A stretch of 64,000 nt of DNA from Isosphaeraceae bacterium (GTDB lineage: Bacteria > Planctomycetota > Planctomycetia > Isosphaerales > Isosphaeraceae): the NCBI GenBank assembly GCA_026004735.1, contig BPJS01000001.1, positions 2,615,641 to 2,679,640 of the forward strand, given 5' to 3'. The notes under the pieces are model-generated. The model was not told the origin of the DNA. It was given only the letters and a program-made list of their open reading frames with translations, and did not search any database. Below, in pieces: positions 16,711-25,673 of this stretch (the stretch's first letter is position 1; each line of letters begins with the position of its first letter). Position numbers and translations under genes: made by a program.

Positions 16711-19086
16711 CTAGGGAACGACCTTAATGGTCAGCGGGGTTGGTGGGGCGGTGTAGTCCTTGTCGGCGACCTTGAACGGCGCGGGGGCAAGCTGGACCGC
16801 CGCCTCGGCCGCGGGCGCGTCGGTCGCGGCCTCGACTTTGAGGACAAAGTCGCCGGTCTCGGGAGCCACGGTGACCGGTTCGGCCTTCAGCCCCGCGGGC
16901 AATCCGTTGAGACTGAGCGTAACCGGTTCGCGGAACGGGCCGTGGCGGATCAGCTTACCGGCAAGCTCGGCGGTCTGTCCCGGCTTGACCTCCAGCGACG
17001 CGGCCGCCAGTTCGACGCGGATCGGCCGAACGACCTTCAGCGTAAACGGCGGGATGGCAAACGTCTGGTTGCGGTCCTGGAACTTGCCCTTGGCGAGAAG
17101 CCCGAGCGTCGTTTGGCCGAGAGCCGCGCCGGGGTCGAGGTTCACGGTGATGGTACCGTCGGCCGCATCGGCGGCGATCTTGGTCTCGGCGATCGCGAAT
17201 CCGGGGGGAAGCGGGAATGGCTGGACGGTCAGCTCGCCCTGGGCGGGCTCGCCAGCCGAACGATCGACGGTGACCGGAACCGTGACCGAGTAGCCGTGGA
17301 CGGCTTCGATCGGCTCGGCCGGCGTCTCGAGGCGCACGATCGGCGGGGGCGCCAGGGCCGCCGCCAGCCCGGATTGAACGGCAAAGGTCGACGGCAGATT
17401 ATTCTGCTGGGCGTAGACGACCACCTTCTCGGCTCGTACGGCGATCGGGCCGGCCGGTCCCTGCGCGGTGGCCACCAAGTTGAGCACGGTCGGCTCGAAC
17501 GCGGCGTCCGCCGTCGCGCTTAGGCCGAGCAGGCCCACGGGGTGGCCCTCGCCGACTTCGGCCGGTCGGACCCGCAAGCCGGGCGGGGGATCTGGTACGG
17601 TCACGGTCAGGGGTCCGTTGTAACCGGCACGCACCACGGTTAGCGGAATGTTGACCGCGCCAGAGCGGGGCAGGCTGACCTGGGGGTCACCGGCTAGCAG
17701 CAGTTGTACCGTCGGAACGACCGGTTCGACCACGATCCGATACGGGTAGCCGACACCGCCGGCGCCGGTCAGGTCGCGAATGACGAGGGCCAGCTCGGTC
17801 ACACCGCCGGGGACCGTGACATCGAGCGTCGGATCGATCGAGGTTGCGCCGGGGGCCTTGCGGGGCTGGCCAGGCAGACCAGTGGGCGGAGCCGTGATGT
17901 CGTCGCCGCTGGCGATCGTCTGATCATTGGCCGCGTTGAGGACCTGGATCGAGGCATCGAGCGCCGAGCCGAGGTCGGCGGCGTGCACCCGCACCCGCAG
18001 AACTTGGCCAGGTGTGGCCAGGATGTGGAACCGATCCGTATCGCCGGATTTCTCGATCCGGCCGTTGAAGACAACCGGGACCGCGGCCCGCGGCGGGGCA
18101 GCGGACTCGTCGGCCGGTTCGCGCACTTCGGGCAGGTCGGAGACGTCGAGGGTGGTGGGCAGCTCGAGGTCGTAGACCGGGTCGGTGGGGCCAGCCAAGC
18201 CGAGCATGTGAGACGTAAGCCGGGGGCGAAAGGTCGTGGTCGGCGCGAATACGGCCAGGGTGGCGGCCCCCACGGCGCAGCGATCGGCCGGAATGGTGCC
18301 GCCGCGCAGTTCAAAGCCGACGGTCTCGCCCCGCCGGCCGCCGAGCGGGTAGATCTCACCGGCGACTGGAATCGATCCAATCGTCAGGCGATAGTTGGCG
18401 CGGCCGCCGGCTGCATATTTCGTGTCGGAGAACTCGACCAGATAGTCCCCGTCCTCGGGGAGTTCGACCAGAAGGCGAGCATCGGTTCCAAAGCCCGCGG
18501 AGTCGTCGGCCGAGGCAACCAGCCGGCCGGCGCGTGTCGTCAGTCGGAGCTGCGGATCGACGCCCGAAGCAATGCGCGCACACTGGGCATCGATCAGGAC
18601 CGTCTGCCCCTTGACGCCCGAGAAGCGGAAGAAATCGACGTCGTTGCCGGCGCAGGCCGCCTCGACGACGGCGGGCATCGCGACCGGGGTGGCCTGGTCG
18701 GGCAGGTTGTTCGGCTCGGTCTCGGCGACGTTGGGAAGCTGGCCGACGGCCAGCAAAAACGGGTTGGAGAGGCCCTCGTCGGTCGCGACACGCACAGGGT
18801 AGACGCCCAGCGGGGTCTCGGCGGGAACGGTCAAACGCATCTTCCATGCGGCCGCAGGGTCGCCGGCAGGCTCGGCGGATGGCTCAACCGTCGCTTGCAG
18901 TTCGCTGATCAGCCTGGGGTTTGCCGCCAGCCGGGCCCCCTGGATCGTTACCTCGGTGGCCACCCCACGCGTCACGCCCGCGGGGGTAATGTTGGTGATC
19001 TGGGGAGGGTCGGCGTAAGCGGCCGTCACCCCCGTCAGGGCTGTGAGCAACGGGGCCGCGAGCCGGCCCGCGCGTAATTTGGTCAT
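16711..19086 (-). CDS. Large secreted PPC-domain protein (IPT-like plus pre-peptidase domains)
   Basis: 791 aa. The signal peptide (APLLTALTGVTAAYA) is followed by an IPT/TIG-like start (PQITNITPAGVTRGVATEVTI). Next comes a bacterial pre-peptidase C-terminal (PPC) domain: VAETEPNNLPDQATPV, NDVDFFRFSGVKGQTVLIDA and LLVELPEDGDYLVEFSD. A second PPC-like unit begins at GRIEKSGDTDRFHILATPGQ. The last third consists of Ig-like/NEW-type beta domains (LTVTVPDPPPGLRVRP, LPPGFAIAETKI). There is no catalytic module. It lies upstream of the cytochrome c/WD40 gene on the same strand, 123 bases apart, so the pair probably forms one transcription unit. Confidence 0.8.
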   Translation of the reverse strand: MTKLRAGRLAAPLLTALTGVTAAYADPPQITNITPAGVTRGVATEVTIQGARLAANPRLISELQATVEPSAEPAGDPAAAWKMRLTVPAETPLGVYPVRVATDEGLSNPFLLAVGQLPNVAETEPNNLPDQATPVAMPAVVEAACAGNDVDFFRFSGVKGQTVLIDAQCARIASGVDPQLRLTTRAGRLVASADDSAGFGTDARLLVELPEDGDYLVEFSDTKYAAGGRANYRLTIGSIPVAGEIYPLGGRRGETVGFELRGGTIPADRCAVGAATLAVFAPTTTFRPRLTSHMLGLAGPTDPVYDLELPTTLDVSDLPEVREPADESAAPPRAAVPVVFNGRIEKSGDTDRFHILATPGQVLRVRVHAADLGSALDASIQVLNAANDQTIASGDDITAPPTGLPGQPRKAPGATSIDPTLDVTVPGGVTELALVIRDLTGAGGVGYPYRIVVEPVVPTVQLLLAGDPQVSLPRSGAVNIPLTVVRAGYNGPLTVTVPDPPPGLRVRPAEVGEGHPVGLLGLSATADAAFEPTVLNLVATAQGPAGPIAVRAEKVVVYAQQNNLPSTFAVQSGLAAALAPPPIVRLETPAEPIEAVHGYSVTVPVTVDRSAGEPAQGELTVQPFPLPPGFAIAETKIAADAADGTITVNLDPGAALGQTTLGLLAKGKFQDRNQTFAIPPFTLKVVRPIRVELAAASLEVKPGQTAELAGKLIRHGPFREPVTLSLNGLPAGLKAEPVTVAPETGDFVLKVEAATDAPAAEAAVQLAPAPFKVADKDYTAPPTPLTIKVVP

Positions 19087-19537
19087 GACGCATAAACTCC
19101 CCGAGGAAGGGGCCGGGGTGGGTCGTTGGGGCAGGATGCGTTTGGCGGGAAACGCGTTGGTGGGTCGATCGGACGGCAGGTTTCAGGAAGGCAGGAATCA
19201 ATTTAACCTGTCAGGTCAGGCTCCAGAAGTCAAGCATGCCGGCACGGTCCGGGGCGCCCCAACCGCGCTGGGGGCGGACCGATGGCCCTCAAACCGTCGG
19301 AGCGCGGCATCTCCGACGGAACGTCGGCCCCAAAGCGCGGGCCATTTCTGCTCGCAAGTTCTCGAGCCGGGGATGCTCGAGCCGGTTGGCTTGGCCGGTT
19401 GGATCGGATCGTCAACGGCGCGTTTGTTTGCTGGCCGCCTCAGGCCGGGCGGGCCGCGCGATTGACAGTCCGGGGCAATCTGCCCTACCGTGACGCCGAT
19501 TCCCAGTTTACGACCGAAGCGTTGCTGTCGAGCCAGG
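19087..19537. other. Intergenic region between divergent PPC and gltX genes
   Basis: 451 bases with no convincing gene. It should contain the promoters of both neighbours. The only clear structure is the hairpin at 19294-19319 described separately; no standard -35/-10 pair stands out. Confidence 0.5.
19294..19319. promoter_or_regulatory. Perfect 9-bp hairpin in the gltX leader
   Basis: CCGTCGGAG (19294-19302) pairs with CTCCGACGG (19311-19319) across an eight-base loop, about 220 bases before gltX. No T-tract follows, so it is not a standard intrinsic terminator. It may be an RNA leader structure or a protein-binding palindrome. Confidence 0.35.
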
Positions 19538-21043
19538 ATGCCGATGACTGTCCGCACCCGTTTTGCTCCAAGCCCGACCGGCTACCTCCACATTGGCGGC
19601 GTCCGCACAGCGCTCTTCAACTGGCTACTGGCGCGGCACTACGGCGGTCAGTTCGTGCTCAGGATCGACGATACCGACCAGCAGCGGCACGTCGAGCAGG
19701 CCGTGGCGCGGATCGTGGAGGGCTTTCGCTGGCTGGGGATCGACTGGGACGAAGGGCCCGAGGTCGGCGGGGCGGCTGGTCCATACTTTCAATCCCAGCG
19801 GACGGAGCATTACCGGGCCGCGGCCGAGCGACTGATGGCCTCGGGTCATGTCTACCGGGATTATTCGACCGAGGCGGAGCGGGCCGCCGATCGTGCGGCC
19901 GCCGAGAAGGCCAAACGCGCGTATCGCTTTCGTCGCATCGAATACACCGAGGAACAGCTTCGCCAGTTCGAATCCGAGGGGCGGCCCTACGCGCTGCGGT
20001 TTGCGGTTCCACCGGGGCGGACCTTGCGACTCGACGACGCGATCAAGGGGACGGTCGAGTTTGCGACCGACGAGATCGGCGACTTTGTGATCCTGCGTCC
20101 CGACGGCTCGCCGCTCTACAACTTCGCCAGCGTCGTCGACGACGTGACGATGGGCATCACCCACGTGATCCGGGCCGAGGAGCATCTCTCCAACACGTTT
20201 CCCCAACTGCTGATCTTCGAGGCGCTGGGTGCCCGGCTGCCAGTCTTCGCCCATGTGCCCTACGTCGCCGAACCGGGGTCGAAGGCCAAGATGTCGAAGC
20301 GGAAGATGGAGGAGTACGCCAAGGCTGGAATTCTGCTCTACCTTCACGATTACATTGAGCGCGGCTATCTGCCCGAGGCCGTGCTGAATTATCTGGCGCG
20401 GCTGGGTTGGAGCTACGATGGGACCCAGGAAATCTTCACCCGCGAGGAATTGATCGAGAAGTTCACGCTCGAGCGAGTCAACTCCAGTCCGGCCAGCCAC
20501 GACCAGGACAAACTCTTTTGGATCGAAGGCGAATGGATGCGGGCGCAGCCGATGGATCGCAAAGTGGCCGGCTGCGCCGAGTTCCTGGCCCGGGAGGGGC
20601 TGGTCCGCCTGCCGCTGGATCCGGCCACGCGGAGCCGGCTGGAGGCCGTGATCACCGCCCTGGGCGACCGCCTCAAAACCTTCTCGGATGTGGTGAAGCT
20701 CGGACGCTACTTCTTCACCGAGACGTTGACCCACGACCCCGATGCCGTTCGGAAACGGCTCCGCAAGGACGGCGTCGTCGAGATGTTACGCGAGCTGGAC
20801 GACTTGCTGGCCCGGACCGAGCCGTTCGACCTGGCCACGCTCGAAGCCGCCGTGCATGCCTACGCCGAGCAAACCGGCCGGAAGATGGGCGACGTGGTCA
20901 ACCCGCTTCGCGTGGCAACAACCGGTCAGGCGGTCGGCCCTGGCTTATACGATTGTCTGGTGATTCTCGGGCGGGAGTCGTGCCGGCGGCGGATCGGGGA
21001 GACGATCGCAATGCTGGAACGAGGCGGAGCGACCGGAACGTGA
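19538..21043 (+). CDS. gltX: Glutamate-tRNA ligase
   Basis: 501 aa from the ATG at 19538; an ATG at 19544 is equally possible, and an upstream in-frame start at 19490 adds unrelated residues. It is a class I aminoacyl-tRNA synthetase charging tRNA-Glu. The HIGH-type signature appears as FAPSPTGYLHIGGVRTALF and the KMSKS loop as SKAKMSKRKMEEY. The catalytic domain motifs LRIDDTDQQR (where most read LRIEDTD) and YNFASVVDDVTMGITHVIR-type region are intact. The C-terminal helical anticodon-binding domain spans ~330-500. Whether it is discriminating, or also charges tRNA-Gln, cannot be told. Cytoplasmic. Confidence 0.96.
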   Translation: MPMTVRTRFAPSPTGYLHIGGVRTALFNWLLARHYGGQFVLRIDDTDQQRHVEQAVARIVEGFRWLGIDWDEGPEVGGAAGPYFQSQRTEHYRAAAERLMASGHVYRDYSTEAERAADRAAAEKAKRAYRFRRIEYTEEQLRQFESEGRPYALRFAVPPGRTLRLDDAIKGTVEFATDEIGDFVILRPDGSPLYNFASVVDDVTMGITHVIRAEEHLSNTFPQLLIFEALGARLPVFAHVPYVAEPGSKAKMSKRKMEEYAKAGILLYLHDYIERGYLPEAVLNYLARLGWSYDGTQEIFTREELIEKFTLERVNSSPASHDQDKLFWIEGEWMRAQPMDRKVAGCAEFLAREGLVRLPLDPATRSRLEAVITALGDRLKTFSDVVKLGRYFFTETLTHDPDAVRKRLRKDGVVEMLRELDDLLARTEPFDLATLEAAVHAYAEQTGRKMGDVVNPLRVATTGQAVGPGLYDCLVILGRESCRRRIGETIAMLERGGATGT

Positions 21044-21164
21044 ACGGGGATCGCCCAGAGTTCGACGCTTGGATCTCGGACAACGGGGAATCGGGTTGGT
21101 CCGATGAGGCCTCGGTACCACGATCCGCCGGCAGTCCGAACCCAGAGCAGAGGCGCACGCGGCC

Positions 21165-22124
21165 ATGAGAACGTTTGTCACCGGCTCCATCGCCTTCGAC
21201 TACATCATGGTGTTTCCAGGGCGGTTTCGGGACCACATCCTGCCCGACAAGATGCACGTCCTGAGTGTCTCATTCCTGGTTGATTCGCTGGTGCGTCGGC
21301 GGGGCGGAACCGGCGGCAACATCGCGTACAACCTAGCCCTGCTCGGCGATCGACCGATCCTGGCTGGGGCGGTCGGCGACGACTTTGGCGATTACCGCGA
21401 CTGGCTCGAAAGCGCTGGAGTGGACACGCGAGGAGTCCTGGTCGTTTCCGGGGAGCATACGGCCAGTTGCTTCATCAACACCGATCTCCAAGACAATCAG
21501 CTCACGGCGTTCTACCCGGGAGCGATGGCGCAGGCAGCACGGGTATCGCTGAGGCAGCTCGGCGCAACGGCCGAGGATCTGGCGATCATCGCCCCGAACG
21601 ATCCCCAGGCGATGGTTGCCTACGTCGAGGAATGCCGGCAGGCGGGCATTCCCTATCTGTACGACCCGTCGATGCAGATTCCGCGACTGGAGCCGGACCA
21701 ACTGGCCGCCGGGATCGAGGGCGCGAAGGTCCTCGCGGGCAACGACTACGAATTTGGGATGTTGGCCGAGAAACTGGGCATGTCCGAGGCGGAGCTGACC
21801 CGCGCCGTACCGGTCAGCGTCATGACGCGCGGCGAAGCCGGCGCTCAGATCACCGTCGATGGCGAGGTCTTCGAGATCCCTCCGGCCCGGCCCGAGCGGG
21901 TGCTCGATCCGACGGGGGCGGGCGACGCGTTTCGGGCCGGGATCGTTCAGGGCCTCAGGCACGGCCTGTCGTGGCCCGTGGCCGGGAGGGTCGCCGCCCT
22001 CGCCGCCGTCTACGCCATTGAGCATCCCGGACCCCAGCAGCATCGCTACACAATCGAGGAATTTCTCGGCCGCTACCGGGACAACTTCGGCGATTCCTAC
22101 GAGGTCGAAAAGCTGCTGCCTTGA
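21165..22124 (+). CDS. PfkB-family carbohydrate/nucleoside kinase
   Basis: 319 aa. The ribokinase fold is shown by the N-terminal GSIAFDYIMVFPGRF, the Gly-rich substrate region RRGGTGGNIAYNLALLG (PfkB signature 1), and the C-terminal anion-hole motif LDPTGAGDAFRAGIVQGL with the catalytic Asp in GAGD (signature 2). The N-terminal details (FDYIM, then a His/Asp-rich DHILPDKMHVLSVSFLV) resemble the bacterial adenosine-kinase-like subgroup more than fructokinases, but the substrate is not certain. It follows gltX by 121 bases on the same strand and may be co-transcribed. Confidence 0.9.
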   Translation: MRTFVTGSIAFDYIMVFPGRFRDHILPDKMHVLSVSFLVDSLVRRRGGTGGNIAYNLALLGDRPILAGAVGDDFGDYRDWLESAGVDTRGVLVVSGEHTASCFINTDLQDNQLTAFYPGAMAQAARVSLRQLGATAEDLAIIAPNDPQAMVAYVEECRQAGIPYLYDPSMQIPRLEPDQLAAGIEGAKVLAGNDYEFGMLAEKLGMSEAELTRAVPVSVMTRGEAGAQITVDGEVFEIPPARPERVLDPTGAGDAFRAGIVQGLRHGLSWPVAGRVAALAAVYAIEHPGPQQHRYTIEEFLGRYRDNFGDSYEVEKLLP

Positions 22125-22272
22125 ACCAGCCGAGCAAATGCGCGTTGGTTACCGCGGCCCCGGTCGGCGCGCCTGCAAGACCGCAAATCCTTGCCCAGCC
22201 CGAGGCTCGGACGCTCCAGGGGAACGACGCGAACGAGCCGGCCTCAGGCTCAGGCGTCGGGATGGGAATCGG

Positions 22273-22704
22273 TCAACGGATGGTCGAGCCGTTGGGGTCA
22301 GGCAGCGGGGGCGAGGTGGGCGGCTCACCGAGCGGGGCCAGTCCCGGTGGGAGCGGCGGTTCGGATGGAGCCGGGTTACTGAGCGGGCCGGGTGTATCGC
22401 CACGAAGGGCTGGGTCGGAAGCGTCGCTTCCAGTGTTGGGCGTCGGGGGTGTCGCACGATCCCCGCTGCTCGGCGGGGTAGTGGTAAACGGCCCGGGTAT
22501 GGCGGCGGCCGGAGGTGCGGTGGGGGTCGTCGTCATCGGGGTCGTCCCGAGCGGACCATCAGGCAGTACGGGCGTGTAGCTGCCGTCAAAGGCGACCGTC
22601 GGGGCCGGCGTGGGGAAATCGTCGCAGCGGTCGCAGTGAGCGCAGCCAACGGCCAGCAAGGCCAGGGCCGACGGGGCCATCCAGAGACCACGAGACCGCG
22701 TCAT
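22273..22704 (-). CDS. Proline-rich lipoprotein, function unknown
   Basis: 143 aa from the ATG at 22704, chosen for its SD (AAGGA) and immediate lipoprotein signal: MTRSRGLWMAPSALALLAVGC with the lipobox LAVGC and acylated C21. The mature part is short and of low complexity, rich in Pro, Thr, Ser and Gly (TTTPTAPPAAAIPGPFTTTPP; PSEPPLPPGLAPLGEPPTSPP). It looks like an unstructured, wall-spanning or surface-tethered tail. There are no domains to suggest a function. The gene faces the PfkB kinase gene and diverges from the sigma factor gene. Confidence 0.6.
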   Translation of the reverse strand: MTRSRGLWMAPSALALLAVGCAHCDRCDDFPTPAPTVAFDGSYTPVLPDGPLGTTPMTTTPTAPPAAAIPGPFTTTPPSSGDRATPPTPNTGSDASDPALRGDTPGPLSNPAPSEPPLPPGLAPLGEPPTSPPLPDPNGSTIR

Positions 22705-23113
22705 GGGCGTCAGTCCTTTCGGTGCGGGCAGAGGGTCGGGCGGCGATCGGACCGCACCGGCCAGCGCACACTCATCTTTGAAAGATCGGCCGAGCCGTTC
22801 CTTGGAATCAGTCGAATCGCCCAAAATCGAGCACACCCATGAGTCAAACCGACCGCAGGCGGGTCAGCGCCGGGGTCGCGACCGTCACCGATCGGCTGCC
22901 CGTTTAAAGATTCTGTTGCCCGGAAGCAATATTCTTAAAAAAGCAATTGACGAGTCAAAATCCGCGTTCTAGGGTTCGAACGGAACCGCTGCCGGGCACT
23001 GACTCGCCGGCGGTCCGACCAGGATGAGTCGGGTACGCGGGCGGTGACTGGGACTGTCAGGTTGTGCCGGCTGAGGTGATCGCACGCCGCTGCACCCCGA
23101 GAGACTCCTCCCC
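22705..23113. other. Divergent promoter region, lipoprotein and sigma factor genes
   Basis: 409 bases without a convincing gene. It contains an unusually AT-rich stretch at ~22910-22965 for this genome, ending in a candidate promoter at 22947-22975. No palindrome or tRNA was found; a GGTTCGAA at 22973 is not part of a tRNA. Confidence 0.5.
22947..22975 (+). promoter_or_regulatory. Candidate sigma-70 promoter for the sigma factor gene
   Basis: TTGACG (22947-22952), exactly 17 bases, then TAGGGT (22970-22975), with A/T-rich DNA upstream that could act as an UP element. The -35 is strong and the -10 weak. It lies 138 bases before the ATG at 23114, leaving a long leader. Confidence 0.45.
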
Positions 23114-23959
23114 ATGACGATGCGCCTGCGCCGCCAATTGCGGCATGGTCATTCGGCACTCCAGATTTATCTCCAAGAGATCAACGAGACGCCGCTCCTG
23201 ACGGCCGAACAGGAACGGGCCTTGGCCGCTCGGATTGCCCAGGGCGACCCCGAAGCCCGGGAACTGATGGTTCGCGCCAATTTGCGGCTCGTGGTCAATA
23301 TTGCGCGAGGCTATCTCGGCAAGGGTCTGGGGCTAGAGGATCTGGTCGAGGAGGGGAATCTCGGCTTGATGCGAGCCGTCGAGGGGTTTGATGGCTCGAT
23401 GGAGGTTCGTTTCAGCACGTATGCGAGCTACTGGATCAAGCAGTCGATCCGGCGGGCGGTGATGAACCAGGGGAAGCCGATCCGGTTGCCGGCCTACATG
23501 GTGACTTTATTAAGCAAGTGGCGACGTGCAACCGCCGCGCTTTCGGAACAGTTGGGACGAGCGCCGACGCCCGAGGAGGTGGGGCGGGCGTTGCGGCTTT
23601 CCAAGCGCAAGTTGGCGATCGTGGACAAAGCGATTCGGGTGAACAATCTAACCGGATCCTGCGAAACCTCGGAAGAAGATCCGGCGATGCTTGGTGAGAT
23701 TCTGACCGATGAACGGACGCGGGCGCCCGAGGAGGCGATCGTCGACGCCGATGATCTGGAAACGATCATGAAGCAGATGGGGCAGCTCGACGATCGGGAA
23801 TTGGCGGTGATTCAGCTTCGGTTCGGGCTTGAGGACGGTCGGCAGCGGACGCTGCGGGAGATTGGCGAGAATCTCGGGTTGACGCGGGAGCGTGTCCGCC
23901 AATTGGAGCAGCAGGCCCGGCAGAAGCTCGGGGGAATGCTGATGCGGGCGGCGACTTGA
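23114..23959 (+). CDS. Sigma-70 family RNA polymerase sigma factor (short, RpoD/RpoS-like)
   Basis: 281 aa. It has regions 1.2 to 4 but no region 1.1: ALQIYLQEINETPLLTAEQE (1.2), ANLRLVVNIARGYLGKGLGLEDLVEEGNLGL-type 2.1-2.2, RFSTYASYWIKQSIRRAV (2.3-2.4, promoter melting and -10 recognition), a reduced region 3, and RTLREIGENLGLTRERVRQLEQQA (4.2, -35 recognition). The size and the FSTYASYWIKQSI motif place it in group 1/2 rather than the ECF class. It is more likely an alternative group-2 factor than the primary factor, which is normally longer. A hairpin terminator follows the gene. Confidence 0.92.
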   Translation: MTMRLRRQLRHGHSALQIYLQEINETPLLTAEQERALAARIAQGDPEARELMVRANLRLVVNIARGYLGKGLGLEDLVEEGNLGLMRAVEGFDGSMEVRFSTYASYWIKQSIRRAVMNQGKPIRLPAYMVTLLSKWRRATAALSEQLGRAPTPEEVGRALRLSKRKLAIVDKAIRVNNLTGSCETSEEDPAMLGEILTDERTRAPEEAIVDADDLETIMKQMGQLDDRELAVIQLRFGLEDGRQRTLREIGENLGLTRERVRQLEQQARQKLGGMLMRAAT

Positions 23960-24051
23960 CGACGCAGCGCCGGCGTACAAGCGGCGTCGGAGCGACAGGC
24001 TTGCAGACCTAGAGTACGTGTGAACCAACGAGCGATCTCTCTCTCGAGGAT

Positions 24052-24097
24052 CCGGCCCCGGGGCGGTAAGGAAACCCGTCGGGGCCGGGTTTCTTTT
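24052..24097 (+). terminator. Intrinsic terminator with an overlapping alternative hairpin
   Basis: GAAACCCG (24071-24078) and CGGGTTTC (24086-24093) form a perfect stem followed by TTTT (24094-24097), a normal Rho-independent terminator about 110 bases after the sigma factor stop. A second perfect nine-base stem, CCGGCCCCG (24052-24060) with CGGGGCCGG (24080-24088), shares three bases with the first, so both cannot fully form at once. Confidence 0.75.
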
Positions 24098-24237
24098 GGG
24101 ATGGAAGGGATGGCTCGAAGGTCGGGGCGAATCGACAACCGGGCGGGGGTGGCGGGACACCGGGGGGATTCCCCGGCGCGGATGCTTGGGTATGGTGAAA
24201 TCGCTGGTCACGGGCGGTCATGGGCTAAGGCTGGGGG

Positions 24238-25659
24238 ATGATGGGCAACGACCTGGGACGCGCGGGGGTTGGCTTGGCCGGATCGGGTCTGGGTTCGACG
24301 TCGATGACCCACCCGGTGCCGGGGCTGGAGTGGTGCCTTCCGTTTTTGATGTTGTTGGGAACGATTGCCGTTTTTCCGCTCGTTCCGCGGGTCCGGCATT
24401 GGTGGGAGCGTCATCTTTCGAAGCTGATCGTGGCGTTGGTCTTGGGGGTAGGGGTTTTGGTGCACTACGGGGTGCGTGGGTTTGGGTGTCACGGGGCGGC
24501 GGCGGGGTGGGACTCGGTGGCTGCGGTGTTGAACCATGCGCTGTTGGACGATTACGTACCGTTTTTGACGTTGCTGCTGAGTCTGTACGTGATCGCGGGC
24601 GGCTTGCAGTTGAAGGGCGACCTGGTGGCCACTCCCCGGGTCAATCTGGGGTTTCTGGCGGCGGGGGCGGTCCTGGCGAGCGTGATTGGGACGACGGGGG
24701 CGTCGATGGTGTTGATCCGTCCGCTGGTACGAACCAATGCCGAGCGGCGGCACGTGGTCCACACGATCGTTTTTTTCATTTTTCTGGTTTCGAACATCGG
24801 AGGGGGGTTGCTTCCGCTGGGGGATCCACCGCTGTTTTTGGGTTATTTGAAGGGGGTGCCGTTTTTCTGGACACTGAGCCTGGCGGCTCCGTGGGCGTTT
24901 TGCGTGACGGCTTTGCTAGGGGTGTATTACGCCGTCGATCGGTGGGTGATGTACCCCCGGGAGTCTCCGGCGCAGGAGCGGATCGAGCGGCTGGCGTATG
25001 AGCCACTGCGGGTGCGCGGAGCGATCAATCTGGCGTGGCTGGCGGGGGTGATCGCGGCGGTGGCGCTGCTGGTGCCCGGTCAGGCTTGTCCGGAGACGAC
25101 CTGGGTGGTCCCGGCGGGGGCCCGGGAGGGGGCCTTGCTGGGTCTAGCGGGATTGTCGTTGTTGACCACGCCGCGGGGCCTGCGCCGGGAGAACCTGTTT
25201 GGCTACGGGGCGATGATTGAGGTGGCGGTGCTCTTTTTGGGGATCTTTTTGACGATGCAGGTCCCGATCGAGATTTTGCGTGCGCAGGGGCCGCGGTTGG
25301 GGCTGAGCCAGCCGGCAGAGTTTTTCTGGAGTACGGGGCTGCTGTCGAGTTTTCTGGACAACGCGCCGACCTACCTGGTCTTTTTCGAGACAGCGCGGAG
25401 CTTGCCGGGGGGAATGGGGGATGCGGTGGGGCCGCTCGTGGGCGGCGGTTCGATCCCCGAGCCGCTCCTGCGTGCCATATCGCTCGGCGCGGTGTTTATG
25501 GGCGCGAACACATACATCGGCAACGGTCCGAACTTTCTGGTGAAGTCAATCGCCGAGAGCCAGGGAGTGCCGATGCCGGGTTTCTTCGGCTATTTGCTCT
25601 GGAGCCTGGGGGTGCTGCTCCCCCTGTTCCTGGTCGTGCAGTGGCTCTTTTTGGGCTGA
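24238..25659 (+). CDS. NhaD/ArsB-like sodium:proton antiporter
   Basis: 473 aa with about 12 hydrophobic helices. Family features of NhaD/CitMHS-type ion transporters are visible. IGTTGASMVLIRPLVRTNAERR is a broken-helix segment, followed by FFIFLVSNIGGGLLPLGDPPLFLGYLKG, the highly conserved 'SNIGG..TPLGDPPL' loop. The second inverted repeat has FFWSTGLLSSFLDNAPTYLVFFE and ANTYIGNGPNFLVKSIAE. These are the acidic and Asn residues that bind Na+ and H+. Cytoplasmic-membrane location. The start at 24238 has a G-rich SD; ATGs at 24241 and 24304 are alternatives. It lies after the terminator, so it has its own promoter. Confidence 0.9.
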   Translation: MMGNDLGRAGVGLAGSGLGSTSMTHPVPGLEWCLPFLMLLGTIAVFPLVPRVRHWWERHLSKLIVALVLGVGVLVHYGVRGFGCHGAAAGWDSVAAVLNHALLDDYVPFLTLLLSLYVIAGGLQLKGDLVATPRVNLGFLAAGAVLASVIGTTGASMVLIRPLVRTNAERRHVVHTIVFFIFLVSNIGGGLLPLGDPPLFLGYLKGVPFFWTLSLAAPWAFCVTALLGVYYAVDRWVMYPRESPAQERIERLAYEPLRVRGAINLAWLAGVIAAVALLVPGQACPETTWVVPAGAREGALLGLAGLSLLTTPRGLRRENLFGYGAMIEVAVLFLGIFLTMQVPIEILRAQGPRLGLSQPAEFFWSTGLLSSFLDNAPTYLVFFETARSLPGGMGDAVGPLVGGGSIPEPLLRAISLGAVFMGANTYIGNGPNFLVKSIAESQGVPMPGFFGYLLWSLGVLLPLFLVVQWLFLG

Positions 25660-25673
25660 AGGCCCGGATGCGG

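Noticed and set aside
17704..19077. Plus-strand open frame of 457 codons opposite the PPC protein
   Set aside because: Antisense shadow without recognisable domains.
22973..22980. GGTTCGAA resembling a tRNA T-loop
   Set aside because: No matching stems or acceptor; it sits just after a candidate promoter.
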